From Coprococcus_C sp934318045 (lineage in GTDB: Bacteria; Bacillota; Clostridia; Lachnospirales; Lachnospiraceae): a DNA stretch of 64,000 nt. Each line of letters begins with the position of its first letter. Position 1 is the first letter of the stretch. The stretch covers positions 372,001 through 436,000 of the forward strand of contig CAKREY010000001.1 in the NCBI GenBank assembly GCA_934318045.1, given 5' to 3'. Under the pieces are notes generated by a model. The model did not search any database. It had not been told where the DNA came from and saw only the letters and a list, made by a program, of their open reading frames with translations. This document shows positions 16,681-24,714 of the stretch, one piece after another. A program made the translations under genes and the position numbers.

Positions 16681-17649
16681 ATGTTTAAAAAGAAAGTCGA
16701 GTCCCATGCAGTTCCAACAGAAACAGCAACCGGACTTGCGTTAAAAGAAAGCTTAGAACCGATTACACAGATTACAAAAAACCTGAAAGAAAACCGGAAA
16801 GCATTGATTGAGGAAGAAAAACAGACTGCCAGTCAGATTTCCGACATTCAGGGATCGTTCGACACAATTCTTATGCAATCCGATCAGGTAGCATCCGGTA
16901 TGGACTCCATCAAGCAGGAATTTTCCAACATTGTGGAAGTATCTTCCCGAATTGAAACAAGTGTCAACGGCGTACTCTCTGCCACAGATCAGGCCAGTGA
17001 AAACGTTGACAGCCTGCAGGAAAGCTCTTCCAATGTCCTGCATGATTTCAAGAAGGTTGTGGATGTTTTAAACAAGTTCCAGAAAAGTTTTGATGAAATC
17101 CAGGAGACGATGTCCGGCATCATTGGAATCGCAAACCAAACAAATATGTTGTCTCTGAACGCTTCCATCGAAGCTGCCAGAGCCGGTGAACACGGGCTCG
17201 GCTTTGCAGTTGTGGCAACCGAGGTAAGTACACTTTCTGCCGAAATCAAGAAATTGGTAGACACCGTCAATTCCAACATGGCACTTCTTCGCGAGGATGC
17301 ATCCAACCTGAACGCCTCTATGGAAACCGCAAATCAAATGCTCTTTCATGAACAGGAACAGGTAAAAAAGACAACCGAATTGTTCGGCAACATCAAGGAA
17401 TCTGTCAACAGTGTGACCAAAGTCCAGCAACAGATTGCCGCAGCGGTTGATAATTGCAACGATACCGCCGATCAGATTCAGACGGATATCATGAATGCAA
17501 AAGAAGGATATGTCAATGTATCCGAGATAGTAAACCAGTTATCCGGGGATATCACCCGAAAAAACCAGCTTTATGAAACAATGATCAACCTTTTAGATCA
17601 GGTCGACCCGATCGTCGAGGACGTTAAGGAAAAGAATATAAATATTTAG
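16681..17649 (+). CDS. Soluble methyl-accepting chemotaxis-type signalling protein
   Basis: 322 residues, almost entirely coiled coil. The conserved hairpin tip of MCPs is seen near residues 140-190: GIANQTNMLSLNASIEAARA followed by GLGFAVVATEVSTLS. No transmembrane helix and no sensory domain are present, so input must come from a partner, most simply the FIST protein encoded just upstream. The tip would normally bind CheA and CheW, but no che genes are in this window. ATG has a strong ACAGGAGGT ribosome binding site. A bidirectional terminator follows. Confidence 0.9.
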   Translation: MFKKKVESHAVPTETATGLALKESLEPITQITKNLKENRKALIEEEKQTASQISDIQGSFDTILMQSDQVASGMDSIKQEFSNIVEVSSRIETSVNGVLSATDQASENVDSLQESSSNVLHDFKKVVDVLNKFQKSFDEIQETMSGIIGIANQTNMLSLNASIEAARAGEHGLGFAVVATEVSTLSAEIKKLVDTVNSNMALLREDASNLNASMETANQMLFHEQEQVKKTTELFGNIKESVNSVTKVQQQIAAAVDNCNDTADQIQTDIMNAKEGYVNVSEIVNQLSGDITRKNQLYETMINLLDQVDPIVEDVKEKNINI

Positions 17650-17660
17650 CCAAAGCAAAA

Positions 17661-17695
17661 ATGACAGGCAGTTTCATCTGCCTGTCATTTTTTTT
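17661..17695. terminator. Bidirectional Rho-independent terminator
   Basis: ATGACAGGCAG (17661-17671) pairs perfectly with CTGCCTGTCAT (17678-17688) across a 6-base loop, with a run of eight T after it and A-rich sequence before it. It ends the FIST/MCP operon on the plus strand. It also overlaps the last codons of the convergent gene ending at 17674. Confidence 0.92.
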
Positions 17696-18369
17696 GCAAT
17701 CTGTTCCACAAGTATTTCCAACTCTTTCAACCGAAAGACACGAAGTGCCTGTTCGGTCTCTTCTACGTTGGTTTTATTGCTTTCCGTAAGCATTTGCCGT
17801 GCTTTTTCAATCGCCGGTATCGCATAGACCCAGTCAATTTCCTGTATGATGTGGACTTCTTTTTTCGCAGCGTCTGTCAGATTCATATGCGGGAATACCG
17901 GATGGTACGTTTGAACAAAATACCCATTCATCCGGTCATAGTCTCCATAATAAAGTTCCTTTGAAAAAAACTCGTTCCTTGGATATATCTTTTTTTGTTC
18001 TGCCACTTCTACATAGCATACTTTGTCAAATCGGTCTTCTTCTCTTCTGTCTTTTCCAAAAAAGCGGAAATGGTTTTTCCAATACCCATCCAGGAATGCA
18101 GCATCAAGAACCAGATGCGTATAATATCCATATACATACGGATGTTCCAGTTCTTTCCCATATAAATCCAGGAATAAATTCAGATTCGGGCGCCGGACAA
18201 GCTTTTGATATACCGCATCGTCCCAGAAATGCGTCATCCGCTTATCTTTGCACATATCCGCCACGATATTTCCCAGATAAAAAAGATTCTGCTCCTGCTC
18301 GTTCCAGCCATGGGAATCCATCTCCGTTATCTTTTTGGCACATGTCAGATGAATTACATAGCTTGGCAT
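17674..18369 (-). CDS. Zinc-dependent phospholipase C-like protein
   Basis: 231 residues. The N-terminal PSYVIHLTCAKKI, the FYLGNIVADM segment, a THFWDD motif and VYGYYTHLVLDAAF place His and Asp residues as in the Zn-dependent PLC / S1-P1-nuclease-like fold that is widespread in Firmicutes. No signal peptide is visible, so it is probably intracellular, unlike secreted PLC toxins. Substrate is unknown. It overlaps the preceding gene by 16 bp and is the third gene of the TetR operon. The stop codon is inside the shared terminator hairpin. Confidence 0.6.
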   Translation of the reverse strand: MPSYVIHLTCAKKITEMDSHGWNEQEQNLFYLGNIVADMCKDKRMTHFWDDAVYQKLVRRPNLNLFLDLYGKELEHPYVYGYYTHLVLDAAFLDGYWKNHFRFFGKDRREEDRFDKVCYVEVAEQKKIYPRNEFFSKELYYGDYDRMNGYFVQTYHPVFPHMNLTDAAKKEVHIIQEIDWVYAIPAIEKARQMLTESNKTNVEETEQALRVFRLKELEILVEQIAKKMTGR

Positions 18370-19082
18370 ATACGGACCTCCGAAAGTAAATCATCGTCCA
18401 GAAAAACATTTCCCAGATTCGGCATCGCGACCACTTTGTTTTGTATCCGGCGCGGCTTTTCGACGCTCTCTGCTTTTTCAACTTTCTCTACCTGCCGCTC
18501 TGATACATACTGCAGCTTGCGCGCCTTTACATCTTTTATTCGGTAAAAGAGCATTCCTTCCAATACATCTTCAATCCGCTCTGAAATACAGACCGATGAT
18601 AAAAGTCGTTCTTCTGTCGTTGTAAATGTGCGTTTATAATCGATACAACGTATATAAACGTCCGAATCTGTTCCTAATCCCCTTCGTTCAAAAATATCCA
18701 GGAACTGTTCCAACGTCTGCACACGGATGTCTGCCGTTCCATTTACTTCAGCAGAAAGAGCTTCTCCCATAGCGATTGCATATACGTATGTCTTTTCTGA
18801 AACCCTGAGATTTTGCAAAAAAGCATAAACAGCAAGTGATATTCCCCATGCTTTCGATGGAAACAAAATGCCAACGCTTTCTGCATCCAGTTTTTCTCCA
18901 TGATATTCTGTGTATTTCATGACCTTACAATTAGAAAGCGTCTCTTCCATCTGCTCTGTCATCGCCCGGCGCCGGTCCATCTTCCACGCATGCCCGGCAC
19001 ATACATCTACATAATCAGAAACATAAAATATATAATTTTTTATTTCCTCTTGATTTGTTTGTAATTCCATACCCCGTTTCAC
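18354..19082 (-). CDS. Flavodoxin-like protein of unknown function
   Basis: 242 residues from the chosen GTG. The central part GILFPSKAWGISLAVYAFL followed by YVYAIAMGEAL resembles the phosphate- and isoalloxazine-contacting strands of the flavodoxin fold in EFR1-type proteins (GIVFPVYxGGLP). No ferredoxin-type cysteine cluster is present, and the glycine pattern is degenerate. The C-terminal 60 residues are charged (QVEKVEKAESVEKPRR). GTG at 19080-19082 follows the tetR stop by four bases and is positioned behind AGGGGAGG; an ATG at 19070 is the alternative. FMN binding is inference. Confidence 0.5.
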   Translation of the reverse strand: MKRGMELQTNQEEIKNYIFYVSDYVDVCAGHAWKMDRRRAMTEQMEETLSNCKVMKYTEYHGEKLDAESVGILFPSKAWGISLAVYAFLQNLRVSEKTYVYAIAMGEALSAEVNGTADIRVQTLEQFLDIFERRGLGTDSDVYIRCIDYKRTFTTTEERLLSSVCISERIEDVLEGMLFYRIKDVKARKLQYVSERQVEKVEKAESVEKPRRIQNKVVAMPNLGNVFLDDDLLSEVRICQAM

Positions 19083-19086
19083 AGGC

Positions 19087-19743
19087 TTACTTCCTCCCCT
19101 TGTCAATCCCGGATACCGGCTGTTTTAAAAGCGAATCAAACAGCATCTGAAAAGCGAATCGCCGGTAAGTCTCTATCGTCATCCCGGTCTTTTTCTCGAT
19201 CTCATGCTTCTTTTGCTCTGATATCTGAATAATTCCACTCAGGGATGACCACAAATACAAAACAGCTGGTTTCGTATCCAGTTTTTCACTTAGTACCTTA
19301 CTTTTTTTACCCTTCTCAATCAGTTTTTCAATCAGACAATACAATTCCTGCAGCACAGCCGGCAGCATAATGATTCCTTTCTTCCGGCTATTGGTTGCTT
19401 TTTCTTCCATCATCAGGGATGCATAATACTTTGGATATCGTTCACAGAACCGTACCAACCCATCACACAACTTAAAATAACTGTCTGAAAAGCTTTTATT
19501 TTGTTCGAAATCCACCGATAATTCCCCGATCAGGACATCCAGATAATCGATCACAATAGAATTGTAAATATCTTCCTTGCTCTGGAAATATACATAAATC
19601 GTCGACTTGCTATAATCTGCCTGCAGCGCAATATCATCCATCGTCGTCTCCTGTACACCCTTGGTTTCGAACAACTCTTTTGCCGCTGTCAGTATATTGT
19701 CACGATTAAACTGTTCCAACGCAAGTTTCTTGCGTGCTCCCAT
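19087..19743 (-). CDS. TetR-family transcriptional regulator
   Basis: 218 residues. Residues about 10-58 form the TetR helix-turn-helix, with ILTAAKELFETKGVQETTM and ADYSKSTIYVYFQSKEDIY. The C-terminal ligand domain is unassigned. The start (ATG 19743, RBS GGGAGAGA) is chosen because a longer frame would run into the -35 box. Its stop lies four bases from the next start codon, so it heads a three-gene operon (regulator, flavodoxin-like, Zn-PLC-like) and probably represses it. A short inverted repeat ACAATAGTTGT between promoter and RBS is a possible operator. Confidence 0.88.
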   Translation of the reverse strand: MGARKKLALEQFNRDNILTAAKELFETKGVQETTMDDIALQADYSKSTIYVYFQSKEDIYNSIVIDYLDVLIGELSVDFEQNKSFSDSYFKLCDGLVRFCERYPKYYASLMMEEKATNSRKKGIIMLPAVLQELYCLIEKLIEKGKKSKVLSEKLDTKPAVLYLWSSLSGIIQISEQKKHEIEKKTGMTIETYRRFAFQMLFDSLLKQPVSGIDKGRK

Positions 19744-19774
19744 ATTCTCTCCCGTCAATACAACTATTGTTCTC

Positions 19775-19803
19775 ATTATACAACTGTACGTTCTATTTTT
19801 CAA
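19775..19803 (-). promoter_or_regulatory. Sigma-A promoter of the tetR operon
   Basis: Minus strand TTGAAA (19798-19803), 17-bp spacer, perfect TATAAT (19775-19780). AGTTGTAT occurs twice, once overlapping the -10 and once just downstream. The inverted repeat ACAATAGTTGT (about 19762-19772) lies just after the -10, a usual place for autorepression. Confidence 0.75.
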
Positions 19804-19886
19804 CCAAAAGTTTGTTTATTCGACTTAGAATTTATATATCATACTGCATTCTTATGTTTTATCCTATAAATCTATTTATTGTACTT

Positions 19887-20624
19887 TTAGTTCGATTCAT
19901 GTTTTTCTATTATACTGCGCATGTGAAGCAATATTTTTTTCTCCAGGCGGCTCACCTGTACCTGACTGATCGATAACACTTTTGCAACTTCCGTCTGAGT
20001 TTTATCTTCAAAAAAACGCAGACGGATCAATTCCTGCTCCAGCTTGGGCAAAGCATCCATCGCCTGCCCGATCATGATTCGGTTCATAACATTTTCCGCT
20101 GCCACTTCTGACTGCGTTTCATCCACCAGACGTTCCACAAGGCTTACCTGTGTTCCATCGTTTCCATAAACGGTCTGCTGGATGGACTCTACCTCCCGGT
20201 TTGCCTCTGTTGCCATGACGATTTCTTCCATGCACAGGCCTGTAAAATCTGCGATTTCCATCATAGTTGCCTCTCTCCCATATTGATGTAGAAGCGTTTC
20301 TTTTGCTTTGTTGATCTGGTAACCATTCTGCTTTAGGATCCTGGATACTTTTATCGCACCGTTGTCACGCAAAAATCGTTTGATCTCGCCAGAGATAAGA
20401 GGAACCGCATAGGTTGAAAACTGTACACCAAACCGGATTTCAAACCGGTCTACTGCCTTCAGCAATCCAATACACCCAATCTGATAAAGTTCTTCGAGAT
20501 CATAACCCCGATTCAAAAAACGCCGGGCAATGCTCCATACAAGTCCTGTATTATCCGAAACTATCTTCTCCTTTGCAGCCTGATTCCCTATCTGAGCCTG
20601 TTGAAACAGTTCCCATTCATTCAT
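19887..20624 (-). CDS. sigF: RNA polymerase sigma factor SigF (forespore)
   Basis: 245 residues. Region 2 contains GLVWSIARRFLNRGYDLEELYQIGCIGLLKAVDRF, with the standard core-binding and -10-recognition helices; region 4 ends with SISQVQVSRLEKKIL. This is the first forespore-specific sigma factor, held inactive by SpoIIAB until SpoIIAA is dephosphorylated by SpoIIE. The ATG lies three bases after the spoIIAB stop, and its own RBS is weak, so translation is probably coupled. Confidence 0.93.
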   Translation of the reverse strand: MNEWELFQQAQIGNQAAKEKIVSDNTGLVWSIARRFLNRGYDLEELYQIGCIGLLKAVDRFEIRFGVQFSTYAVPLISGEIKRFLRDNGAIKVSRILKQNGYQINKAKETLLHQYGREATMMEIADFTGLCMEEIVMATEANREVESIQQTVYGNDGTQVSLVERLVDETQSEVAAENVMNRIMIGQAMDALPKLEQELIRLRFFEDKTQTEVAKVLSISQVQVSRLEKKILLHMRSIIEKHESN

Positions 20625-20627
20625 CAA

Positions 20628-21068
20628 TTAAAAACGGGGTGCTGCAGCACCGATCTCCTTCCACATTTTTACAGATGTCCCTATTCCCGGACTCGATATC
20701 ACTTCTAACCGGTCCATAAATGCTTCCATAAAAGAAAATCCCATACCCGAACGTTCCTCGTCCGGCTTTGTTGTAAACAATGGCTCCATCGCCTGTTTTA
20801 CATCCGGAATTCCTACACCGCGATCCGATATTTCTATGTAAATCGCACGTTCTTTCACGGTCGCGCGTATCTTTATTTTTCCTGGTCCATTCTCATATCC
20901 ATGTATGATTGCGTTTGTAACAGCTTCCGATACCGCTGTTTTAATATCCGCAACTTCTTCCAGCGTTGGATTTGTAGACGTAATAAATGCAGCAACCACT
21001 ACACGGGCAAATCCTTCATTTTTTGCAGCACTGTCAAACTCAACTTCCATTTCGTTGGCACTATTCAT
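20628..21068 (-). CDS. spoIIAB: Anti-sigma F factor / serine kinase
   Basis: 146 residues. A GHKL-type ATP-binding fold with SEAVTNAIIHGY (N box), ISDRGVGIPD (G1) and GMGFSFMEAFMDRLEV (G2). It binds sigma F and phosphorylates SpoIIAA. RBS AAAAGGAGGAT. It overlaps spoIIAA by 8 bp. Confidence 0.95.
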   Translation of the reverse strand: MNSANEMEVEFDSAAKNEGFARVVVAAFITSTNPTLEEVADIKTAVSEAVTNAIIHGYENGPGKIKIRATVKERAIYIEISDRGVGIPDVKQAMEPLFTTKPDEERSGMGFSFMEAFMDRLEVISSPGIGTSVKMWKEIGAAAPRF

Positions 21069-21411
21069 AATATCCTCCTTTTAACATCTCCTTTTTTATC
21101 GCTTCCATGGAATCCATTTTTTTCAAAATACGGTAAATGCCTGATAAAAGCAAAACACGGTCAATCGTTTCATTTACATGGATTGCATATACCTTCCCGC
21201 CTTTATCATGTACCATACGGAAACGTCCTGTGATCAGCCCAATCCCGGAGCTGTCCATAAACTGTGTTTTTTCAAAATCAAAGATCAGATACCGGATTTC
21301 ATTATCTTCAAACACCTGTTTTGTCCGGCGCTTGATCATATCTGCCGCGTAATGATCCAGTTCCTCCGGCAGATAATAAACCATAACTCCATTTTCCATC
21401 TCAAATAGCAT
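21061..21411 (-). CDS. spoIIAA: Anti-sigma F factor antagonist
   Basis: 116 residues, a STAS-domain protein. The phosphorylation motif FMDSSGIGLITGR gives Ser54 as the expected phosphosite, equivalent to Ser58 in B. subtilis. In the dephosphorylated state it releases sigma F from SpoIIAB. RBS AAGGAGGAG. It is the first gene of the spoIIA operon, downstream of a terminator for the previous transcript. Confidence 0.95.
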   Translation of the reverse strand: MLFEMENGVMVYYLPEELDHYAADMIKRRTKQVFEDNEIRYLIFDFEKTQFMDSSGIGLITGRFRMVHDKGGKVYAIHVNETIDRVLLLSGIYRILKKMDSMEAIKKEMLKGGYYE

Positions 21412-21451
21412 ATAGCTCCTCCTTTTCCGCTAGACATCCCAAGTATGCAGC

Positions 21452-21473
21452 CACAACTTCTGCATAACTTCTG
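21452..21473 (-). repeat. 11-bp direct repeat upstream of spoIIAA
   Basis: On the minus strand CAGAAGTTATG and CAGAAGTTGTG lie head to tail, about 40-60 bp upstream of the spoIIAA start. I cannot fit a convincing sigma-H promoter or 0A box here. The tandem pair may be a regulator site or chance. Confidence 0.4.
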
Positions 21474-21479
21474 ATTGCA

Positions 21480-21516
21480 CAAAAAAAGAAAGTGAACACT
21501 TACGTTCACTTTCTTT
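21480..21516 (-). terminator. Rho-independent terminator after the zinc-ribbon/TPR gene
   Basis: Perfect 13-bp stem AAAGAAAGTGAAC/GTTCACTTTCTTT with a six-base loop, followed on the minus strand by a T-run. It separates the 21539-22678 transcript from spoIIA. Confidence 0.9.
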
Positions 21517-21538
21517 CGTGCTTTTGAAATAAAACCTG

Positions 21539-22678
21539 TTATTCTTTCTCGATCATATTTTTTAAATCCGTATCGGACATGCCCGACACTACCTTGGAGT
21601 AATCCGGCATATTTTCTCCTGCTTTGGCCGCACCATTTTGCAGCTCATCCACCTGTTTTGTCAATGTTTCTATTTCGGAAGCCTGGCTGTTTATCGTTGA
21701 ATTTTTCCCGGCAAGTTCCTCGCTGTACGTCTTAATTAATTGTTCATTCTCATTTCGCAGTTTTTTCTTTTGCCCCGGCAAGATGAAGAGACCAAAAAAC
21801 AAACCGCCAAAGACCAATCCAAGCAGGACATACAATCCGGAATATTTTGCCAGACTTATCTGTCCGAAATTGCCGGTTCTTACAACACTCGTATCCTTTT
21901 TGGCTTTGATCTCCTGGAAAATATTGCGTTTTTCCACTTTCTTAGGAGACTGACCATCTTCGGTTACCACGATTTCTTCCAGATAATCATCGTCAAGCAG
22001 TCCATCGTTTTCGACATTCTGTTTCCGCATCTCAATGATATTTTCTTCTGTGTCACCCATCCCGCGCAAATAATGAACAGCCAGCGAATTTGCTTTATCA
22101 ATCTTCAGGACGCGCCGCAATGTTACCCGTGCCTTCTCATAATTGTCTGTACCAATATATAAAAGCGCGAGGAGCAGATATCCTTTTACAAAATGCGGAT
22201 TATCCGAAAGTGTACTCTTTAACTGCAAGATAGCCAGATCATAGTCCTCGCTATGTGCATATTGAATCGCCATATTGTATTTTCGTGCAAGCTGATCCAC
22301 ACTTTCCAATCTCGCAGGATCCTTTTTCAATTCCTTCAGATATTTTGTTGCAAGATTATTTTCCGGCTGATAGTTAATGCTCATGACCCATTCACTCATG
22401 GCCTGGACTGCTTCTCCCATCTCATAATAGATGAGGCCAAGAAGGTTGCGTGCCTGCACGTTCCGCTTATTGTATCGAAGCGATTGCAGCAAAGATTCTA
22501 TCGCACCCGACAAATCTCGCGCAGATGCACGATCCAAACCGGTATTATAATAATAATCCGATGTATTCTGTGCTTTTCGCAGCATCTTTATCGGCAGATA
22601 ACATTCTGAACAATATCCATTTTTTCGTACCTGTGCTCCGCAGTGCGGACACAGGACCGGTCGCATCGTTGTTGCCAT
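21539..22678 (-). CDS. Zinc-ribbon, TPR and coiled-coil membrane protein
   Basis: 379 residues. N-terminal zinc ribbon CPHCGAQVRKNGYCSEC (about 10-26); TPR-like helical repeats (about 40-215); a charged linker; one transmembrane segment (SGLYVLLGLVFGGLFFGLFIL, about 278-298); then a C-terminal coiled coil (NEQLIKTYSEELAGKNSTI onward). The topology suggests a cytosolic TPR part tethered to the membrane, with the coiled coil outside. Function unknown; such architectures often assemble envelope or division complexes. It follows the 61-residue gene by one base. Confidence 0.7.
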   Translation of the reverse strand: MATTMRPVLCPHCGAQVRKNGYCSECYLPIKMLRKAQNTSDYYYNTGLDRASARDLSGAIESLLQSLRYNKRNVQARNLLGLIYYEMGEAVQAMSEWVMSINYQPENNLATKYLKELKKDPARLESVDQLARKYNMAIQYAHSEDYDLAILQLKSTLSDNPHFVKGYLLLALLYIGTDNYEKARVTLRRVLKIDKANSLAVHYLRGMGDTEENIIEMRKQNVENDGLLDDDYLEEIVVTEDGQSPKKVEKRNIFQEIKAKKDTSVVRTGNFGQISLAKYSGLYVLLGLVFGGLFFGLFILPGQKKKLRNENEQLIKTYSEELAGKNSTINSQASEIETLTKQVDELQNGAAKAGENMPDYSKVVSGMSDTDLKNMIEKE

Positions 22679-22679
22679 G

Positions 22680-22865
22680 CTATCTTCTCCTTGTCCTCAC
22701 AGAAACTGCATTATCCAATATATTCCCCGTATTCCGTAAATCCTGCGTCATCTGCAGGACAATATCACTGATATCTTTCAGGTCATTGCTATATATCGCT
22801 TCCTCTGCCTGATTGACTTCCGGAATCGGAGAAAACCGTTTTAATTCTTCTTCAAAATTTATCAT
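22680..22865 (-). CDS. Small conserved-looking protein, unknown function
   Basis: 61 residues beginning MINFEEELKRFSPIPEVNQ, acidic and helical with a basic end (RTRRR). The ATG overlaps the folC stop codon (ATGA arrangement) and has GGAGGAGG upstream, strong evidence for translation. A longer in-frame version would start inside folC and lacks an RBS. No membrane segment or known motif. Its neighbour is the TPR membrane protein; it could be a partner of that protein, but this is inference. Confidence 0.65.
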   Translation of the reverse strand: MINFEEELKRFSPIPEVNQAEEAIYSNDLKDISDIVLQMTQDLRNTGNILDNAVSVRTRRR

Positions 22866-24169
22866 ACGGACCTCCTCCATATGTCTTTTATCTTTCCGAT
22901 CAAATACAACGAACCGACGCAAAACAATGTCTCTCCCGGTGTTTCAAGCGATTGATATGCCTGTTTTAGACATGTCTTTATATCATTTTCTGCACTGACC
23001 CGGATTGTTGTCTTTCCCTGTTTTTTTGCTGCTTCCCGAAATAACGCTGCTATATATTCCGCAGAAATGGCACGTGCAGAATCCAACGATGTCACATACA
23101 CTTCCGTAATGTCAAGATTCGAAATCAGATATGTAATCATCGGTTCATAATCCTTATCTCCAGCCACAGCAAATAACAACTTTTTCTTTTGCGTAGGATA
23201 GTTCCTGTTCACACTTTCCGTAAAACGCTCGATCGCACTTTCGTTATGTGCACCATCAATCACCAGATTATCTTCTAGTATCTCCATGCGTCCCGGCCAT
23301 ACGAAATCATCAAGTCCAAGCTGAATCTTCTCCTGTGTAATCTCTGTTCCGAGCAGAACATGCATCGCTGTAATCGCTGTAATGGCATTATCCACTTGAT
23401 AGGTGGCCACACTATTAAGCTGCAAGCCATTGTAATTATAATAGCGGCTGTGCACAGAAAAATCAATGGTTTTATCTGTAATTTCATCGATAATATATTC
23501 TGTGTTTGCGACATTAAACGTTTCTGATGCAAGCGCATTGGCGCGTTCTTCAATGACAACATCGGCTTCGAAGCTGCCGGTATGATAGACAACCGGTATG
23601 CCTGTTTTTATGATTCCTGCTTTTTCACCGGCAATCTCGGTTATTGTATTTCCAAGATATTTCATATGGTCAAGCCCGATCTGTGTAATTACAGTCAGCA
23701 CCGGTGTAAGAACATTGGTCGCATCCAGTCTGCCGCCCAATCCGGTCTCATAAATCACATAGTCCAATGGTAAATCCGAAAAATAAACTGCTGCCATGGC
23801 AAACAAAAATTCAAAATAAGAAAGGTGCTGCAGATTTTCTTTCACTGCCTTGTCACATGCATTCCGTACAATCTCAAAGCACCGCACAAAATCTTCCTGT
23901 GAAATTCCTTCTATACGCTCGGTGATTGAGACCAGATGTGGCGATGTAAACGTCCGCACCTGATATCCGCTTGCGCAAAGCATGGCACGCAAAAACTGCA
24001 CCGTAGAACCTTTTCCATTTGTTCCCGCAACATGAATCGCCTTATGTTTCAGATGCGGATTTCCTAAAATCGCCATAACCGATTCCAGATTATCATTGCC
24101 TGATTTGTTTGGTCCAAAAAGCGGAATCCTGTTAATGTATTCGTTTGCATTCTGAAAACTTGTGTCCAT
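22862..24169 (-). CDS. folC: Folylpolyglutamate synthase / dihydrofolate synthase
   Basis: 435 residues. A Mur-ligase-type enzyme that adds glutamate to (dihydro)folate. The P-loop is HVAGTNGKGST (about 47-57), followed by TFTSPHLVSITERI and, later, VIDGAHNESAIERF, the conserved DGAHN motif of the C-terminal domain. RBS AGAAGGAAG. It overlaps the 61-residue gene. The central ATP/Mg site GAG-type residues (ETGLGGRLDATN) are also present. Confidence 0.93.
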   Translation of the reverse strand: MDTSFQNANEYINRIPLFGPNKSGNDNLESVMAILGNPHLKHKAIHVAGTNGKGSTVQFLRAMLCASGYQVRTFTSPHLVSITERIEGISQEDFVRCFEIVRNACDKAVKENLQHLSYFEFLFAMAAVYFSDLPLDYVIYETGLGGRLDATNVLTPVLTVITQIGLDHMKYLGNTITEIAGEKAGIIKTGIPVVYHTGSFEADVVIEERANALASETFNVANTEYIIDEITDKTIDFSVHSRYYNYNGLQLNSVATYQVDNAITAITAMHVLLGTEITQEKIQLGLDDFVWPGRMEILEDNLVIDGAHNESAIERFTESVNRNYPTQKKKLLFAVAGDKDYEPMITYLISNLDITEVYVTSLDSARAISAEYIAALFREAAKKQGKTTIRVSAENDIKTCLKQAYQSLETPGETLFCVGSLYLIGKIKDIWRRSV

Positions 24170-24208
24170 CTTTTATATCTTCCTTCTGTCTAAATTCTTT
24201 CAGCTGAT

Positions 24209-24703
24209 TTAACGGTTGTCCACCTTTTCCGGATAGAGATCATGGTGTACCAGACGGTCATAAGCCACGTTTTCCCATTTTGTTCCCGGCCGACCATAGT
24301 TGCAATATGGATCAATCGAGATTCCTCCACGCGGAGTGAACTTTCCCCATACCTCAATATACTTCGGATCCATCACATGAATCAGATCCTCCATGATTAT
24401 ATTGACACAATCCTCATGAAAATCTCCATGATTACGGAAGCTAAACAAATACAGCTTCAAAGATTTACTTTCCACCATCCGCACATCCGGCACATACGAG
24501 ATATAGATCGTCGCAAAATCCGGTTGACCCGTAATCGGACATAAACTCGTAAATTCCGGACAATTAAACTTGACAAAGTAATCATGATCCGGATGCTTAT
24601 TTACAAAAGTTTCTAAAATATCTGCGGAATAATCCTTTGGATATTCCACATGCTGGTTGCCAAGCAGTGAAATCCCTTTTTTTTCATCGTCTGTTCTGGA
24701 CAT
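24209..24703 (-). CDS. queF: NADPH-dependent 7-cyano-7-deazaguanine reductase (QueF)
   Basis: 164 residues, short unimodular QueF type. It reduces preQ0 to preQ1 for queuosine in tRNA. The catalytic cysteine lies in TSLCPITGQPDFATI, and the QueF motif ESKSLKLYLFSFRNHGDFHE binds NADPH. queC, queD and queE are not nearby, so the pathway must be completed elsewhere or preQ0 be acquired. RBS GAGGTGATG. Confidence 0.95.
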   Translation of the reverse strand: MSRTDDEKKGISLLGNQHVEYPKDYSADILETFVNKHPDHDYFVKFNCPEFTSLCPITGQPDFATIYISYVPDVRMVESKSLKLYLFSFRNHGDFHEDCVNIIMEDLIHVMDPKYIEVWGKFTPRGGISIDPYCNYGRPGTKWENVAYDRLVHHDLYPEKVDNR

Positions 24704-24714
24704 TATTCATCACC

